This document shows, piece after piece, positions 1 through 12,357 of a stretch of DNA of 64,000 nt. Positions within the stretch are counted from its first letter, which is position 1. Each line of letters starts with the position of its first letter. Source of the DNA: Capronia americana (lineage: Eukaryota > Ascomycota > Eurotiomycetes > Chaetothyriales > Herpotrichiellaceae); the NCBI GenBank assembly GCA_016110215.1, contig JADWQD010000005.1, positions 186,001 through 250,000 on the forward strand, written 5' to 3'. The notes beneath the pieces are model-generated. The model searched no databases. It was not told the DNA's origin and worked only from the letters and a program-made list of their open reading frames with translations. Position numbers and translations under genes: made by a program.

Positions 1-2470
1 CGAAGGCCAGTACTTGCGTTACTTGGGATGGGTGCTCAACGATACGAGTGCGTCCACCAGGCTCGAGGATATCAAACAGCTGAAGAGACTGTTCGCCAAT
101 AAGCGCAATATTGCCGCTTTGAGAGCCTTTACCGACCGCTTCCGCTCAAGGCTGGTTGAAATGGGCGCAAGGGATGCACATATCAATGTGCGGGCAGAGG
201 CAATTGAGCTTCTGGACCGGCTTCGTGACGCGGAGTTGCTGGAGCCTGATGATATTGACACCATTGGACGACTAATCTTCGACAGCGAGCCAGCAATCAG
301 AAGAGCTGTTGCCAAGTTCTTCGTGTCCAACCTGGAGGATCTCTACGCGGCCACGATCGAGGACTTCGACCAAGCTCAATACACGGCTGCAGTGCCGGAG
401 TCGGCTGACGTGGAGGATTTCAAGATACCCAACCGATCATGGATTAAGTTCAAATGTCTAGGCTCCATCCTCGCTGGCTACGATAATGACGACGAATCTC
501 TGGAAGAGGCCAGTCAATCTCTACCATTGAACACAGTATCTGATTCACGCTACACTTTGGCTACCCAGTCGATCTTCCCTCACATGGCAGAGTTACGCCA
601 GTGGGAAAGCCTGGCCGGATATCTTCTGTACGACCATTCGTCCATTCCAGCGTCAGGCGACGACGACGACATCGAATATCGGGTCCAGCAAGCTTACAAA
701 CTGAGCACTGGCGAAGATATGATCTTGTTGGACGTGCTACATGCTGCGGTCAAATCATATCTGCAATCCACCTTGGAGCCATCAACGAACCGCAGAACCA
801 ACGCAACAAAAGACCAAATCCGAGAAAGGCAGGAAACTGCGGCGCAGAACCTTACGGTCATCCTTCCTCAACTGCTGAACAAGTTTGGTAGTACGCCCCA
901 AGCCGCGTCTTCGATTCTGCGCATTGAGCAATTGCTTGACATCGGTTTGATCAGTGACCTGCAGAGCGGCGAGGCCACGTACTCTGCCATCCTTGACGCT
1001 ATCAGCAAACAGTTTACCTCGCACTCGGACAAGCAAGTCCTCGCTGCCGCCAGCGCTGCATTTAGAAATGCTCGAAGCTATGAACAGAGCAAAGAAGCTG
1101 CTGATGCAAAGGTGCAGGAAATCTGGACCGAATTGGTTACCGCACTGGCCAATCTTCTCCGGAACAAAGCTGTGGGAAATCGTGGCATGCTCGACAAACA
1201 GCTGCTGACCGAAGTCGTTGACATTGTCGTCCGCCTCGCCGAGCTTGCCGGTGTGCACGACTGCAGCCACGTCGTCGAAGGCAAACTACCCTCTGGCCCC
1301 TCAGGTAAAGAAAAGGGCAAAGCCACCACTCAACAAACCCTTCTTAACCTCCTCTTTCGACTCCTCCAACGCGGTAAACCAGACGAAGACACTACGGCCA
1401 CCTTCGCCGAACTAGAAGATCAGCTCTGCACTGCTGTGATGGAGCTCTTCTCCCTCTATTTTCGCTGGAAAGTGTTCGGGATGAAACAAGCCATTGCTGA
1501 CCAAGATGAGGCCCAACTATCCGCCACCTCGCTGAGAGAATTGGCCGTGACCCGGGCTAATTTTGTGGAACACGTGGGACCGATTATTCAGATGAGGGCG
1601 CCGCTAGATCCGGTGCGGTATCAGGCGATCCTGAGCGTCCTGGAACTCTTCGCACTGTTTTCGACGATTCAGGCCATGGCACCTGACGAAGGCGAGCTGG
1701 ATGACGAAGTTGAAATAGTATTGCGGAGCTTAATCACGCAGATACCAGACAAGATTGTCAGCGAAGTCCTAATTACATTTGAGAAGATCGAGAAATCTTT
1801 CGCGAAGAGGACGCACCGGAAGATCGATATCATAAGCGGCGAGGAGAAGAAAAGCGGTAAAGGGAACAAGGCGGTTGGAGAGGGCCAGACGCAGGAGGAG
1901 ATTGAAAGGCCACCTGAAGATTCGGAGGATGATGAGGCTCGCGATTCCGAGGCCGACGAAGGTGATGAGAGTGCAGACGAAGACACCGAGCAAGGCAAGA
2001 AGAGCAAGAATACGAAAAAGCAGGCTGCCTTGCTGGCGGAACAGTCTCTCTGCGAACTCACGTCGAAGGTCATCTTCGCGGTCTTGGGTGGTGCAATCAA
2101 GGATGACAAAGGCGTCAAACAACGACTACTCCTGAACCGAAGCAAGCTCGGCAAGAATTATTCAACCCTGGTCGGATACCTTGAAAGCAACAAGAAGACG
2201 AAGAAGGGGAAAGCGCCCGCCAAGAAAGCAGGAAAGAAAGCAAAGACTCCGGAAGCTAGTGGGAAGACCGTCAACAGGGACGACGAATTCGACGACATTG
2301 ACGATCCCGACGCGCCCGACGAGCAAGAGCTTGACGAAGAGGAAGCTCAACAGCAGAGGGATCTGAAGGAAGAGGATGATGAGATCGAGGATCAAGATCG
2401 GCATGACGAAGCCGAGGAGCAGCAGGCCGAGGAAGTTCTCGCCGATGACGACGACATTATGGGCGATTGA
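1..2470 (+). CDS. SCC3: Cohesin subunit SA/STAG (Scc3-like), 5' partial
   Basis: Cohesin ring-associated subunit that helps load and hold cohesin on chromatin in the nucleus. The reading frame is already open at base 2, so the gene starts before the window and only the C-terminal 800-odd residues are seen. The first about 100 visible residues match the stromalin conservative domain: a YLGWVLND start, then an ALRAFTDRFRSRLVEMG helix and an acidic IRRAVAKFF helix. The middle is HEAT-like helical. The last about 220 residues are highly acidic and lysine-rich (several D/E runs and two KK-rich stretches), typical of fungal Scc3 tails. No intron is needed in the visible part; the stop is TGA at 2468-2470. 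Family assignment is firm; the N-terminus cannot be described. Confidence 0.9.
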   Translation, partial: EGQYLRYLGWVLNDTSASTRLEDIKQLKRLFANKRNIAALRAFTDRFRSRLVEMGARDAHINVRAEAIELLDRLRDAELLEPDDIDTIGRLIFDSEPAIRRAVAKFFVSNLEDLYAATIEDFDQAQYTAAVPESADVEDFKIPNRSWIKFKCLGSILAGYDNDDESLEEASQSLPLNTVSDSRYTLATQSIFPHMAELRQWESLAGYLLYDHSSIPASGDDDDIEYRVQQAYKLSTGEDMILLDVLHAAVKSYLQSTLEPSTNRRTNATKDQIRERQETAAQNLTVILPQLLNKFGSTPQAASSILRIEQLLDIGLISDLQSGEATYSAILDAISKQFTSHSDKQVLAAASAAFRNARSYEQSKEAADAKVQEIWTELVTALANLLRNKAVGNRGMLDKQLLTEVVDIVVRLAELAGVHDCSHVVEGKLPSGPSGKEKGKATTQQTLLNLLFRLLQRGKPDEDTTATFAELEDQLCTAVMELFSLYFRWKVFGMKQAIADQDEAQLSATSLRELAVTRANFVEHVGPIIQMRAPLDPVRYQAILSVLELFALFSTIQAMAPDEGELDDEVEIVLRSLITQIPDKIVSEVLITFEKIEKSFAKRTHRKIDIISGEEKKSGKGNKAVGEGQTQEEIERPPEDSEDDEARDSEADEGDESADEDTEQGKKSKNTKKQAALLAEQSLCELTSKVIFAVLGGAIKDDKGVKQRLLLNRSKLGKNYSTLVGYLESNKKTKKGKAPAKKAGKKAKTPEASGKTVNRDDEFDDIDDPDAPDEQELDEEEAQQQRDLKEEDDEIEDQDRHDEAEEQQAEEVLADDDDIMGD

Positions 2471-3505
2471 TTGATTGATTTTTGATTGATTACTGTAAGC
2501 AAGTAAGGAGGGGAGCAAGCCCTCAAAGGGGAAGGGCACGGCACGGCCGTAGCATGTACGAGTACGGACAACAGACAGACCTTGTATGTAACTGTAGATG
2601 TGGTTACAGTGGTCTATAGACATGCAGAGAAGGTTGCGAGAAATCTTGTCTCGTCTTCGTCTTGTCGGAAGAGAGAATGGACACGGAGACCAGCCAGCCA
2701 GCCTTGACTACATACAGAACCTACTGTGTACATAATGTGTGTGTACCTCTCCATGCATGTTGTACAACTCGGGCGACTGATCGGTACTGTATTGTCTATG
2801 CCTGTCTTGCCCGCTTCGTGATGGTGAGTGTGTACGCGACCGGGTTGGTCACGGTGGTAAGAGGAATTCCTCGATTTCCAATCCGGTCTTCTTTACCGCA
2901 ATGCTTTCTTGGACTGGCTGCTTGTATGAATCCTGGATACTCTACCTAGTAGAGTATGATCAGTTGCAAGCAAATGTCTGGGGCATGGAATGTCGGTTAG
3001 ACGGCAGTGTCGCGTCATGCACGATGTTTGTAACATTTTCTGATTTCAGATTTCTGATCCTAATTGATTTTGTGTGTACTTCTTCCTCTCCTTCTGCTAG
3101 CTTGCATGTTTGGTAAGTCCAGATGAAGCAAGCTCTGCAGGCTTGTCTGAGGGCAGGTACAAGGTCTGCTCCGAAACCCCTGCCAAACGCGCCCGTTTCA
3201 ACTGGCTTTTCCCTACTTTTCTACAGTCCTTGCTTGCCCTAGCCAAATCTGAGGAGATGATAATAATACAAACGGATAGATTGAAGCCAAGTAGAGAGCT
3301 CGTCGAGCAAGCATGGCTTTTTCGATCCCACATGCTCAACCTCCATGCATGGCTGCCATCTTCGTGTTATATCAGGGCATAGAGACGCCTCCGAACCTCG
3401 GGAGTGGGATCCTATCCCAGACTGGTTGCGCGGTCGAACAGGTGGCGGCGCAATTTCGCCTTTTTGCTCGACTGTGTTTTTATACCCGTCATTCGAGTCC
3501 AACTC
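2471..3505. other. Intergenic, convergent 3' ends
   Basis: Space between the cohesin stop and the IRC22 stop, both genes pointing into it. It starts with TGATTGATTGATT-type repeats right after the cohesin stop. Short ORFs are present on both strands but none has family-like composition. I see no RNA gene. Confidence 0.5.
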
Positions 3506-4425
3506 CTATTCAGGCTTGCCACGACTCTTAGGTCGTCCGCCGCTCTTGACTCGTCGTGCTTCGGGACGTTGGATATGGTGAGTTGGTATCCAATCCTCAT
3601 TGTATGCCTTGCCGGTGGAGACGGCAGGGCCTTCAGAGTCAGATGTGACTCCAGTGTCGGCTTTCTTGGCCATGTCGGCTCTCTTGCCACCTTTGGCGAC
3701 CTTACGCTGCTTGGGGAAGTAGGGGACGATCCAGATGTTGTAGAAGAAGTAGCCGACTCCGACGGCGCAGGCAAGCAGGAAGAAGTAGAGGAAGAGACTA
3801 GGTGCGGAGTTAGTGACAGACCAAGACACGGTAGCTTCAGAAGCTTACAGTTGCGGGTCGAAAATACTGGCGTCGGGCTCCACGACAGTGACTGTCCCGT
3901 TGAAGGCGTTCAGGGTGTAATAGGTGTTCTGCGAGCTAATCACAGCTGCCAGGTTGAGCCTCAAATCCTGCGGGTGGAGGTTGGTCTGGAAACGATATGG
4001 GAGGGTCTGCTTCTCGCCGGGCGGGATCTCGACGGCATACTGAGCCGTGGTCAAGTTGCGGACGATGCGTGCAGTAGGGTTCGCCGGGTTTCCCTCGAAT
4101 GTCCACAAGCTCCCGCCCACAAACTGCACCGTGACCGGGTCGGGCTCTTCATTGAGGAAAGAGAGGCGCGATTCGTATGGCTTCCCGTTTGTGATCTTGA
4201 TGCCAAAGATCTCAGCGTCGGGGAATGTCGCTTCGACCGAGACGGCAAGGGCCGGGCTCGTCGATGGATTCTCGATCTCCTCTTCGACCTCCTGAAAATA
4301 GTCCTATTAGCTAAAATTCCAAACACCACCAGAAGGGCATTGCAGCTCACAATGTCAGCCTGGGCGAAGACGCCTGCGGCCTGGAAGCCAAAGAGCAGAA
4401 GAGCCAGATCCAAGAAGCGACCCAT
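3506..4425 (-). CDS. IRC22: IRC22 / translocon-associated protein alpha-like ER membrane protein
   Basis: ER membrane protein of the fungal IRC22 family, related to the TRAP-alpha subunit beside the Sec61 translocon. Exons 4425-4351, 4291-3849 and 3797-3506 join in phase to 269 residues. Exon 1 (25 codons) is a clean signal peptide ending FAQADI. Exon 2 is the lumenal beta-domain: ATFPDAEIFGIKITNG, then a proline-glycine turn, LHPQDLRLNLAAVI and a VVEPDASIFDPQ end. Exon 3 opens with one membrane helix (LFLYFFLLACAVGVGYFFYN, about residue 174 on), then a basic cytosolic tail with EDWIPTHHIQRPEARRVKSG, a block conserved in the family. The ORF open on the opposite strand over this gene is a shadow. 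Divergent from the next gene. Confidence 0.9.
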
Positions 4426-4910
4426 AGTTGCGACACAGCAGACAGGTAGACAAAGAAAGAGAGGGGTGCAGATGGGATCAATCCGATGTTGGCAATTGCT
4501 ATGCAAAAAGACAGAGTTTCGATTTTCCAAGTGGCTCGTCTACCACCCGATCCGGGCAAGGCTCTGCTGCTGCGTCGTAGCCGCCCAACGCTGGTGACGC
4601 TGCAGCCGCGGGACACGCTAGAGGCCGTCGTGGCCCTTCTGGCGCCGCCTCTGCCAGTAAAAGCGCCCTGTCGGTACCCACCTGCAACGCGTCCAAAGGC
4701 AAACCCCAGGTTCTGTAAGAAAAAAGTTGCCTGTGCGTGGGTGCGCGGCTGCATATCATGTGTGCGCCTCATTCTCAGTACTTCACCGCCAGCAGTCCAA
4801 CAAGCCGTCAAATTAAAACCCACCACCTCACCTCTTGTTTCTTGTCCTTTGTCTCTTGTCTCACAACTCTCTCCGGTCTGCCGTCAAACCCGCCCTATTT
4901 CACTCGCTCA
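4426..4910. promoter_or_regulatory. Shared upstream region, IRC22 and CCCH gene
   Basis: 485 bases between two divergent start codons, so it must hold both promoters. It is pyrimidine-rich just before the plus-strand start (TTTCTTGTCCTTTGTCTCTTGTC around 4837-4860), as is common upstream of fungal starts. No specific factor site is claimed. Confidence 0.45.
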
Positions 4911-6568
4911 ATGCCCGACATGGCTCGCTTCGACCCATTTTCACCCACATTTGACCATCCTCTCATGAATTCCAGCCCAGACTACGCTTCCCGCAATGGC
5001 TCCTTCAGATCCAGCCGTGCCATCGGCGACATGGGCGGTATCACGAGCCAGATGTCGTTTCGGGAGCGCCACAAGCGTCTCAGGAATCTTGAAGAAGACA
5101 AGAACCAGTTGATCGAGGTAACGCCGGCCTGGTGAAGCATTCCAGAGCCGTCCACCTCTAACGGCGACCTAGGATTTGATGTACCAGCTTGAAACCGCTC
5201 AGAACCAATTTGATCGCCTGCAGCTTGATCACAGCAGAGAAGCCCAATATAACAGAGACGGCCATATCCGCGAACAAGCCCTACGCGATCAACTGTCCGC
5301 AGTGAAGCTTGTCATGGTACACCATTCAATACCCAGGTGATTCGAAAAGAGGTAGCTAACCGTGTCTGCAGGATCGAAACTCCTTCGTTTCAGTTCTCCT
5401 CGATGGCGACAGCATGGTTTTCACAAGAGAGTTGTTGTCAAAGGGTGAGGATGGTGGTAAAGAGGCGGCAAATATGATTTTCGACAATGTCACAGCCTTC
5501 ATCGCCGAACACCTTCACCACCTGGACTCCCCCAAGATCGTCACCAAGATTTACGCAAATTTTAAAACATTGTCCGAACACCTGGCCAAGCTGAAAGTCA
5601 TCGAGAAACAGGCTGTATTCGACGAGTTTGTGCGTGGCATGAATAGCACTCAGCTCCTTCTGGATTTTGTCGACGCCGGAACGCGACCAGAAAGCACCCG
5701 AGAAAAAGTGACTGACCAGTTTAAAGTCAGCCTCTACGACTGTCATTGTCACCAGGTCATACTTGGGTGCTCCAACAACAGCCAATATGCCAAGCTGCTC
5801 GAAGGAACGATAAAAGACCCCTTTGTGATCAACCACATCACCCTCCTGGAAGCTGTCCCCTTGGAAAGAGACCTGGCCATGTTGAAGGAGACTTTGAAGA
5901 CCATAAAATTTGAAAATGTCTTCCGGACCACAAAGTTGGCTGCCGCACCTGCCATGCCCAAGGGCCCGTTGCAGGCCGTTACTGCAACCCTCCCTGCTCT
6001 TTCGCGCGTCGAATCAAACGGCACAACCGGAACCGCTTCTGGTTCAAGCACTCCGGCAGTGACCTGGGCCATCATGACCGCCCAACCTACGCCACCTGCT
6101 TCGAAACCTCCAAGCACCACGCGAACTTCGACTCCGAATTCGCTCAAGAGTCCTGAATCCGCCCCGCCCGCTTCCAAGCCATCCACTAGAACCATCGACC
6201 GAAATCGCCACGGTCAACGCATTGACAAAGTCGACAACTCCATCCCCAACCATGAGATTCAGCGTATCAAGAAACTCAAGCTTTGCAACATTTTTTACCT
6301 CCAAGGTTCCTCGTATTGCACCACAAACAACTGCTCCCACTCACATACCTACCCTCTTTCCAAGGCCGAGCGGAATGTTCTGCGGGAAGTTGCGCGCATG
6401 ACTCCTTGTTACTACAAGATGGACTGTGCCGACGCTGAGTGTATTTATGGCCATCGCTGCCCGCAGAACAAGCCGGACGAGAATGGATGCTGGTATGGTG
6501 AGGACTGTAGATTTTATGGCTGGGGACATGGCATTGATACCAGGGTGGTAAAGACGACCAAAGTTTGA
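4911..6568 (+). CDS. CCCH zinc-finger protein with NYN-like N-terminal domain (DUF7923-type)
   Basis: Probable RNA-binding protein of a fungal family. Exons 4911-5117, 5188-5316 and 5372-6568 join to 510 residues. The N-terminus is followed by a coiled coil (about 50-110, spanning RLRNLEEDKNQLIE and exon 2). Residues about 120-290 hold LLDGDSMVF, LLLDFVDAG and HCHQVILGCSNNSQYA, the spacing of acidic residues seen in NYN/PIN-like folds. A proline/threonine-rich linker follows. The C-terminus (about 415-480) holds CCCH fingers: one starting LCNIFYL and one C-x5-C-x4-C-x3-H (CYYKMDC...CIYGH). Start chosen at MPDMARFDPF because upstream in-frame sequence is non-coding in character. The domain name is from memory of the family; the NYN likeness is inference. 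Confidence 0.82.
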
Positions 6569-8060
6569 TACACGGGTCTGCAAATCGCGGACTGCGACGG
6601 TGCTCTGACGAGACCCGCCTTATTTATATGGCAAGGTTAAGCACTTTGCTTGAAGGTTCTCTGAGTGAGCGATGTGCTTCCCATCTCGCGTATTGATTAT
6701 CTGGGACTTTTCGGGAACGATATGGGACGCTCTGGCAGGTGTTCAGGCATGTATCAGCATTGAGTCGTGGTGACGCTGGTAATACTTCGGCTTGAAAGGT
6801 TAAACGTGAGCGCTGGCGACAGCTAATAAGATACCCAACTTGCAACTCCTCTTTCGTGAATGTTATCCCTCACCTGACGAGACTAAGACTGACTTGGTTA
6901 ATGACAAGAGAAGGGTGCGGCACCCCGTCGCAGAGACTGAACGGCCTTTGAAGCACTTGACGATTGATACCGCAGTATTCCATACTGAACTGGGAATAGT
7001 ATACCGTGATAGCTCACCCTAAGGTTCCTCGAGAGATAAGGGAATCGGTCAACCTCATCTCACCTCACCTCACCTTAAGTGACTAGAAGTACCGCTTACG
7101 GGTTGAGGCAGAGCGAGGCGAGGCGAGGCCGAGCGAGACAAGAACGAGATCCTCTTCCCGACGAAAACCAAGTCAAGGGGCGTCAAGGGGTGTCAAGGCT
7201 GGGCAAGGCTGGCTACACAGGCACTGTAGGTAACCTAAGGCAGGCACACAGATCAGATAGGTTAGGTAGGTAGGTACTACTGTACAGTACCTAGATTACT
7301 CGAGAACGAAAAAACCTACATAATTGCCATTCACGTGTTGATGCTAGAGGGTGAGTGAGTGAGCGAAGGACCGCTTTGGGATATCCTAACCTGAGCTTTG
7401 CAAAACCGACCTTTTGGCCGAGCATCACATAGGATACTGAAGCGCCGCTCGCTCGCTCGCTGAGCCACTCCGTGTGCGAATACATACACACACCGAGGGC
7501 TTTGATCTGGGCCTCTCTAGCGATCTACAGTACTGTCCAGAGCTGTTCAAGGCACCTTCTTGCAAAAGGCTGGCATTTCGGTAGCCTATGCGTTCAAAGC
7601 CACCTGAATATGAATATCGCGGCCGGGAATGACGAGCAGCAAGCAAGCACCCCTTGACCACCGAACGCAGCCGTTCTTGAACCCAGCTTTCGCCTCCATT
7701 TTTGGCGGGAATTCCAGTGCGCGATCGGCAATCTCTGTCGGTTTCACTTGCCAGGGGTCCCTCCCGCTCTGGTTGGTACCTTTCGCCGCAGCAGACCTCG
7801 CCGCCATCTTGTTCGACCTGGTCTTTCAACTGGACTTTCACTAAAGAACTTCCACGACGCATACCCAGCAGTCCAATGTCAACGTTTTCAATGTAGGAGA
7901 GAAGGCGAAGGAAGCTGATACCCTGCTCTCCTTAAGTCCCGCCGCTGTGACCCAAACCCAGTCGGCAGGCAAGATGTCAGTCTCCAAGGTTCTTTTGCTG
8001 ATCGGGTGAATCGTCGATGATTCTCGGCTGAAGAGCCTCTCCCGAAGTTATCACAGTATC
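6569..8060. repeat. Gene-free stretch with simple-sequence runs
   Basis: About 1.5 kb between the CCCH gene and module A with no convincing ORF. It contains many short tandem runs: CTCACCTCACCTCACC near 7058, GAGCGAGGCGAGGCGAGG near 7110, GTCAAGGGGCGTCAAGGGGTGTCAAGG near 7172-7198, TAGGTAGGTAGG near 7262, GAGTGAGTGAGCG near 7351 and GCTCGCTCGCTCGC near 7446. No RNA gene or transposon was recognised. Confidence 0.5.
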
Positions 8061-11000
8061 CTAGATTGTCTCTGAAGCCACTGGAGGGATCGGGTGGTCT
8101 GCTGCTTCGAAGTCGTGGGCGGGCGTATTTTTCGATGACTCGGGCTCCTCAGGTCTAGATACCCTCAACTGCCTCTTGCACCATTCCCATAAACTTCCGG
8201 CTTCGCGGTACTTGCCTTGTGCTTTCAATATGGCCTTGAGCATCTGGAATGAATTCATTGATTTCGGGCTGGTCTCTCCTAGCACTCGTTGCCGATTTAT
8301 GACAATCTCTCGTTCCAGCTGCTCGGCCAGCTGTAAATGATTCAGTCTCTTTGTGCCACTCTCGTTTTTAGCGAGCTGAAACAGGAAAAAGGCATGTCGA
8401 TGCTTTGCTTCCCAGGCATACGGATGACTTTCAGGAAAGTTTCGTCGTATCCGAGGCAGAACAGTTTGGGCAAAGATGCGCTCTCCCTCGTCGGCATTGC
8501 CAGCATAAAAGGTTGCTCTTGCGAGCGTGGCTGCCGCCATTATCGTCTCAATGCGATCCGCTCCAAAATGCTGCTCGCACTGCTGCAAAAGGTCTTGTAG
8601 CTCTTGTCGAGCCGCTTCGAAGCGCGAGGGCATCTTTACGCTCTGTTTCAGTTCGTTTTCGAGCATAGCCCACGCCAGGTTGTACCGAGCCGCCAGACTT
8701 GGCTTGGGGTTCAGGAAGGCAACCCGCATATCCGCCACAACTTCTCCAAGCACAGTAACGTCGTGTGGAGGGCAGCGCGAAACATCCAGCATTGTCTTCC
8801 TGAATCGGATAGTCTTTGTCAACGGATTGTCGGCTCCGTAGTGGTTTTGTGTTAACTCATCGCACCGAGTGAGTAGATCTCGTAGTCTATCGTGTTGACC
8901 ATAGCAGTCGAATAGTGGGGCTAGAACATTGAGCGCAGCCAGGCATTCTTCTCCACGTGAATCTCGATCTTTAAGCATGAACAGATAGGCAAACATAGCA
9001 CTGTTCAAGTAGAACTCGCTCTTCAAGGAAAAGATAGCGCCATCCTGTCCATCGCAGATCAACCAGAGCATGGAGTTCTGTACGAAGTTCGCGGAAAGGC
9101 TTCCGTCGTCGAGTTGGAGACTATGAGACGGCTGATACAAGGGGCAAGAGGGAAATCCCGAACCGACATCGAGGTCATCCTCGGCCACGACTGCCGGCGT
9201 TACGGACAAAGCGGCGTGAGTAAAGTCCACGAACCACTGATTAACGGTGTCCTCCTGCATCCCAGGCTGGCCGGATGAACCAAACGTCTGCTCAATCCAG
9301 GAAGGTATCTGGATGCTTGGCAGAGCGGGATCGCCATGGCTCGCCGTAATTGACTGTCCATGGGCCGAATTTGGAGGTGGTACGAGCCTCATCGAACTTG
9401 CGTCCCTATTAACCAGAGAGGGTTGAAGTCCTTTTCCCTTTAAACCCCCCACTCCTGGACTGGGGCTGGCCTTTGTCGCATCTTCGGGGGCCAAAACTGC
9501 GTCGTCGCTACTGGGAGACAAGGGCGGAGTTTCGTATGCATTCATAGACAAGGCGAAATTCCCCCGTATATTCACTTCAGAAGGTGGTCCGGTCTCGTAT
9601 CCAGAATCGATTGATCTGCAGTCATCGGTATTGACGTAAATACCTTCATATGGGATGTTCGTCCCGGAGAAGTCGGGAATAGTGTCGACAGTGCCACTGC
9701 TCGGACCTGAGACGGGTATTTCGACAGAAATTCTTTCCAATGCTCTCAGCTTGATATAAGAAGGTGTTTCATCCTTGTCTGAGATGCAAGAGAGGAGCTG
9801 GGCCTCATCCATGATTTTCTCGTTTCGCTGGATATATTTGATGATATCCTCTCGTCGTCGAGGGCGTCCTCCGAAGGTGACGACCTGTTCCAAACCTTGA
9901 TCCCTTGCGTCATTCAGCAGTCTCAGAATAAAGGCCGCATCACGTCGTGTGAGCGTGTGCCGTAGACCCCAGGCCGTGAGTTGAGACTTGTAGTCCTTGA
10001 CAGAAAGATCAATACCATACTCTACCTTCATATATTCCATGATCCATTTGAGTTCTCGTCCTTCGTGGATATAGAATCTCTCGAAAAGGGTCTGATATGG
10101 TAAAATAACATTTCTGCTGTGTTTTTTGGCTCGGACTCGGTTGAATATTGGCTTTGATTGGAAACGAGGCATGTTTTTTCCTGTGTAGTTAAGATGAGAT
10201 CGAACGTCCAACTGTGTTGCAGCGAGGGCTTCTTGCCCAGCTGGTGTCCCGCGCAACGCGTCCGGGTTTGGTGGCGGTGGCATCTCCATCGGGCTTACTG
10301 GGCGCGAAATCAGTGCTGGTCGGTCGGATGATCTCGAGCTTGATGCCCAGAGCACCGGTTCCATTGCACTGCAGAGCGATACTAGAAGGCTTAGTAGAGG
10401 GTCACCTTCTGCAATGTTCTCAACTTGGAAAAGGCCTTGACTGTCGGCAATTCGTTCTGACTTCTGAGACGTAGAGAGAAGCATGGAACCAGCGGTGGCT
10501 GTCCATGGGCTGGAAAGCTTGCTCTGAATTGTTGAAGTGTTGACTGCATCCTCAGGTGAACCATAATCACCGATCCGCCTGCGTTTGGGCGGAGGCCCTT
10601 CGCGACGATAATCACTTGAGGACGCTGCCACCGCAGGCGTGGCCGACGAGCCAGTGACCTGGGACATATCTTCTGTTGCGGGGAGGAGATGTGATGGGGT
10701 TTCCATGCGTTCTGGACAGAAAACAGAGACATCTGATGCCCCAGTGGCAGCAATAATGTCTTCTAAAATGGCATTGATGGGTACCATAAACGCCACTTCG
10801 CTGATCCGCCGAGAGCCGATGATATACCCGCAGAGCAGGCCATCTTGCGCGACCCAGGCACCGGAAGAACCAGCAACTAGCACAGTTAGTTGTGCCCTTT
10901 GCGAGTGTGAATCACGTACCTAGAATGGAGTTGAGCAATACGGACTGGACTTCGAACACACGACCATTCGATACCAAGGAGCCGGGATTCGGGCTGAGGA

Positions 11001-12357
11001 ATCCCTTGATCACATGGTCCGGAGAAAGAATGACTGCCACGTCGCCACGTGCCCGCGGCGCCTTCGGGGTGACACCGACAATAGACGTATGGGAATCTCT
11101 GTAGGGATCTCTATAAACGTTGGATCGGGCGTGTTGAAGAGAAGGCAGCTCGATGATGCCCCAGTCACACTCGCGACGTTCGAGCCCATCACGATCATCC
11201 TGGGATTCCGCAAGTCTTGGGACTAGGAGTGGCACATGCACTCGATCCACAATTGAGGCTTCCAAATCAGGCGTGAGCCACGGAATTGGCACGTCTGTCT
11301 GGTCCGGGGACAGAGGGGAAACGGAACCTTCGGAGCACAATGAAGTGCTTGAGGGGAAGCAGGACTCGTCGTCAGACGGATCGGCGGAATCGGAGGCCGT
11401 GTCACCAAATTGGCCTGCCTCTGGCCGAGTAGGCAAGTTGCGGCCAAGAGGATCCATCTTTGTTTGGAAAAATGCATGACCCGATGTCAGTAAGAAGCAA
11501 GTCCTGTCAATCAATATGACTCCGCCAATGGTACAAGTCAATTGCGGAGAAGACGGAAATGTGATGTTCACGAGCTTCTGACCACACCAGGTCGACAGAT
11601 CCGGAGATCTAGGAATCAAGACCGTCCTGACAGTATGAACACCAATTGCATCGCAGACGCGGCCAGGTGAGGTTAGTCTCACTGCGTCGGCAGTAATGAT
11701 GACTTGTAGACCTCCCTTTCTCAGATGATCCTTGAGCCAGGTAAGCCGCTTGCACTTCCTCTGAAAGAGGGTTTTGGTGTCCCTGTCCCAGACACTGATG
11801 ACAAGAGACTTTGACAGGACTGGCTTCCCGGGCAAGAGTCGTCGAGGAGCCGCGAGCATGAGCTCCTGAGTATAGTCGTTGGGCCGAAGCTGATCAAGTA
11901 CAACCCGCAATTGGTCGCGGATCTGAGACTGCCAGAGTTCGGTAGTGTCAGTGTCGACTTCGGTTTCCAGGTCCAATATGCAATCTCGCAGGTATACCAG
12001 CTTGGGATTGTAGCCCGAGCAGGGTTGCACAGGTGCAGAGGCGCGGGGGACGGTTGAGATAGAAGTATCTGGCTGTGGATGTATGGTGAGTACCTGCGAG
12101 TTCGAGCCGGAGATCTGTGCAACTATGTTGCTTGTGCTGTCTGTGGTCCCCGAATGAACAACAGGTGCGACATCCGGCGCAACTTGATTTGGCGTCCGGA
12201 CGATTGATGAGCTGGTACAATCGTTGATCGGGTGATGCGGAGCGTGGTTACGGGAGACGGACGGGGTGCAAGGCGGGGGACTGAGTAACACTGCGGGCGA
12301 GTGTTGGGCAACAGCACCAAACGCTGGCAGCGATTGCCTCGTATCAACTGTAGCCAT
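8061..12357 (-). CDS. Trypsin-like / Clr5 / TPR-like multidomain protein (module A protease)
   Basis: Exons 12357-10920 and 10876-8061 join in phase 1 to 1417 residues. The order is: disordered proline/serine-rich start; small alpha/beta region with KSLVISVWDRDTK (about 190); trypsin-fold core with IGGVILIDR, TSGHAFF (His294), CDWGIIEL (Asp398) and, right after the intron, VAGSSGAWV (Ser484). The usual GDSG is GSSG, so the Asp before the serine is lost. Next come a KRRR nuclear-localisation-like patch (about 574-582), a Clr5-like segment (about 739-787: LFERFYIHEGRELKWIMEYM, DYKSQLTAWGLRHTL) and a C-terminal helical-repeat region (about 1120-1400) of TPR character. Whether it cleaves anything is unknown: His, Asp and Ser remain, but the GSSG motif may impair activity. 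Divergent from the membrane-anchored gene at 12991. The domains are seen; the role is inference. Confidence 0.8.

Noticed and set aside
3404..4597. 397-residue plus-strand ORF
   Set aside because: Lies opposite IRC22, whose signal peptide, membrane helix and family motifs are clear; low-complexity composition; a shadow frame.
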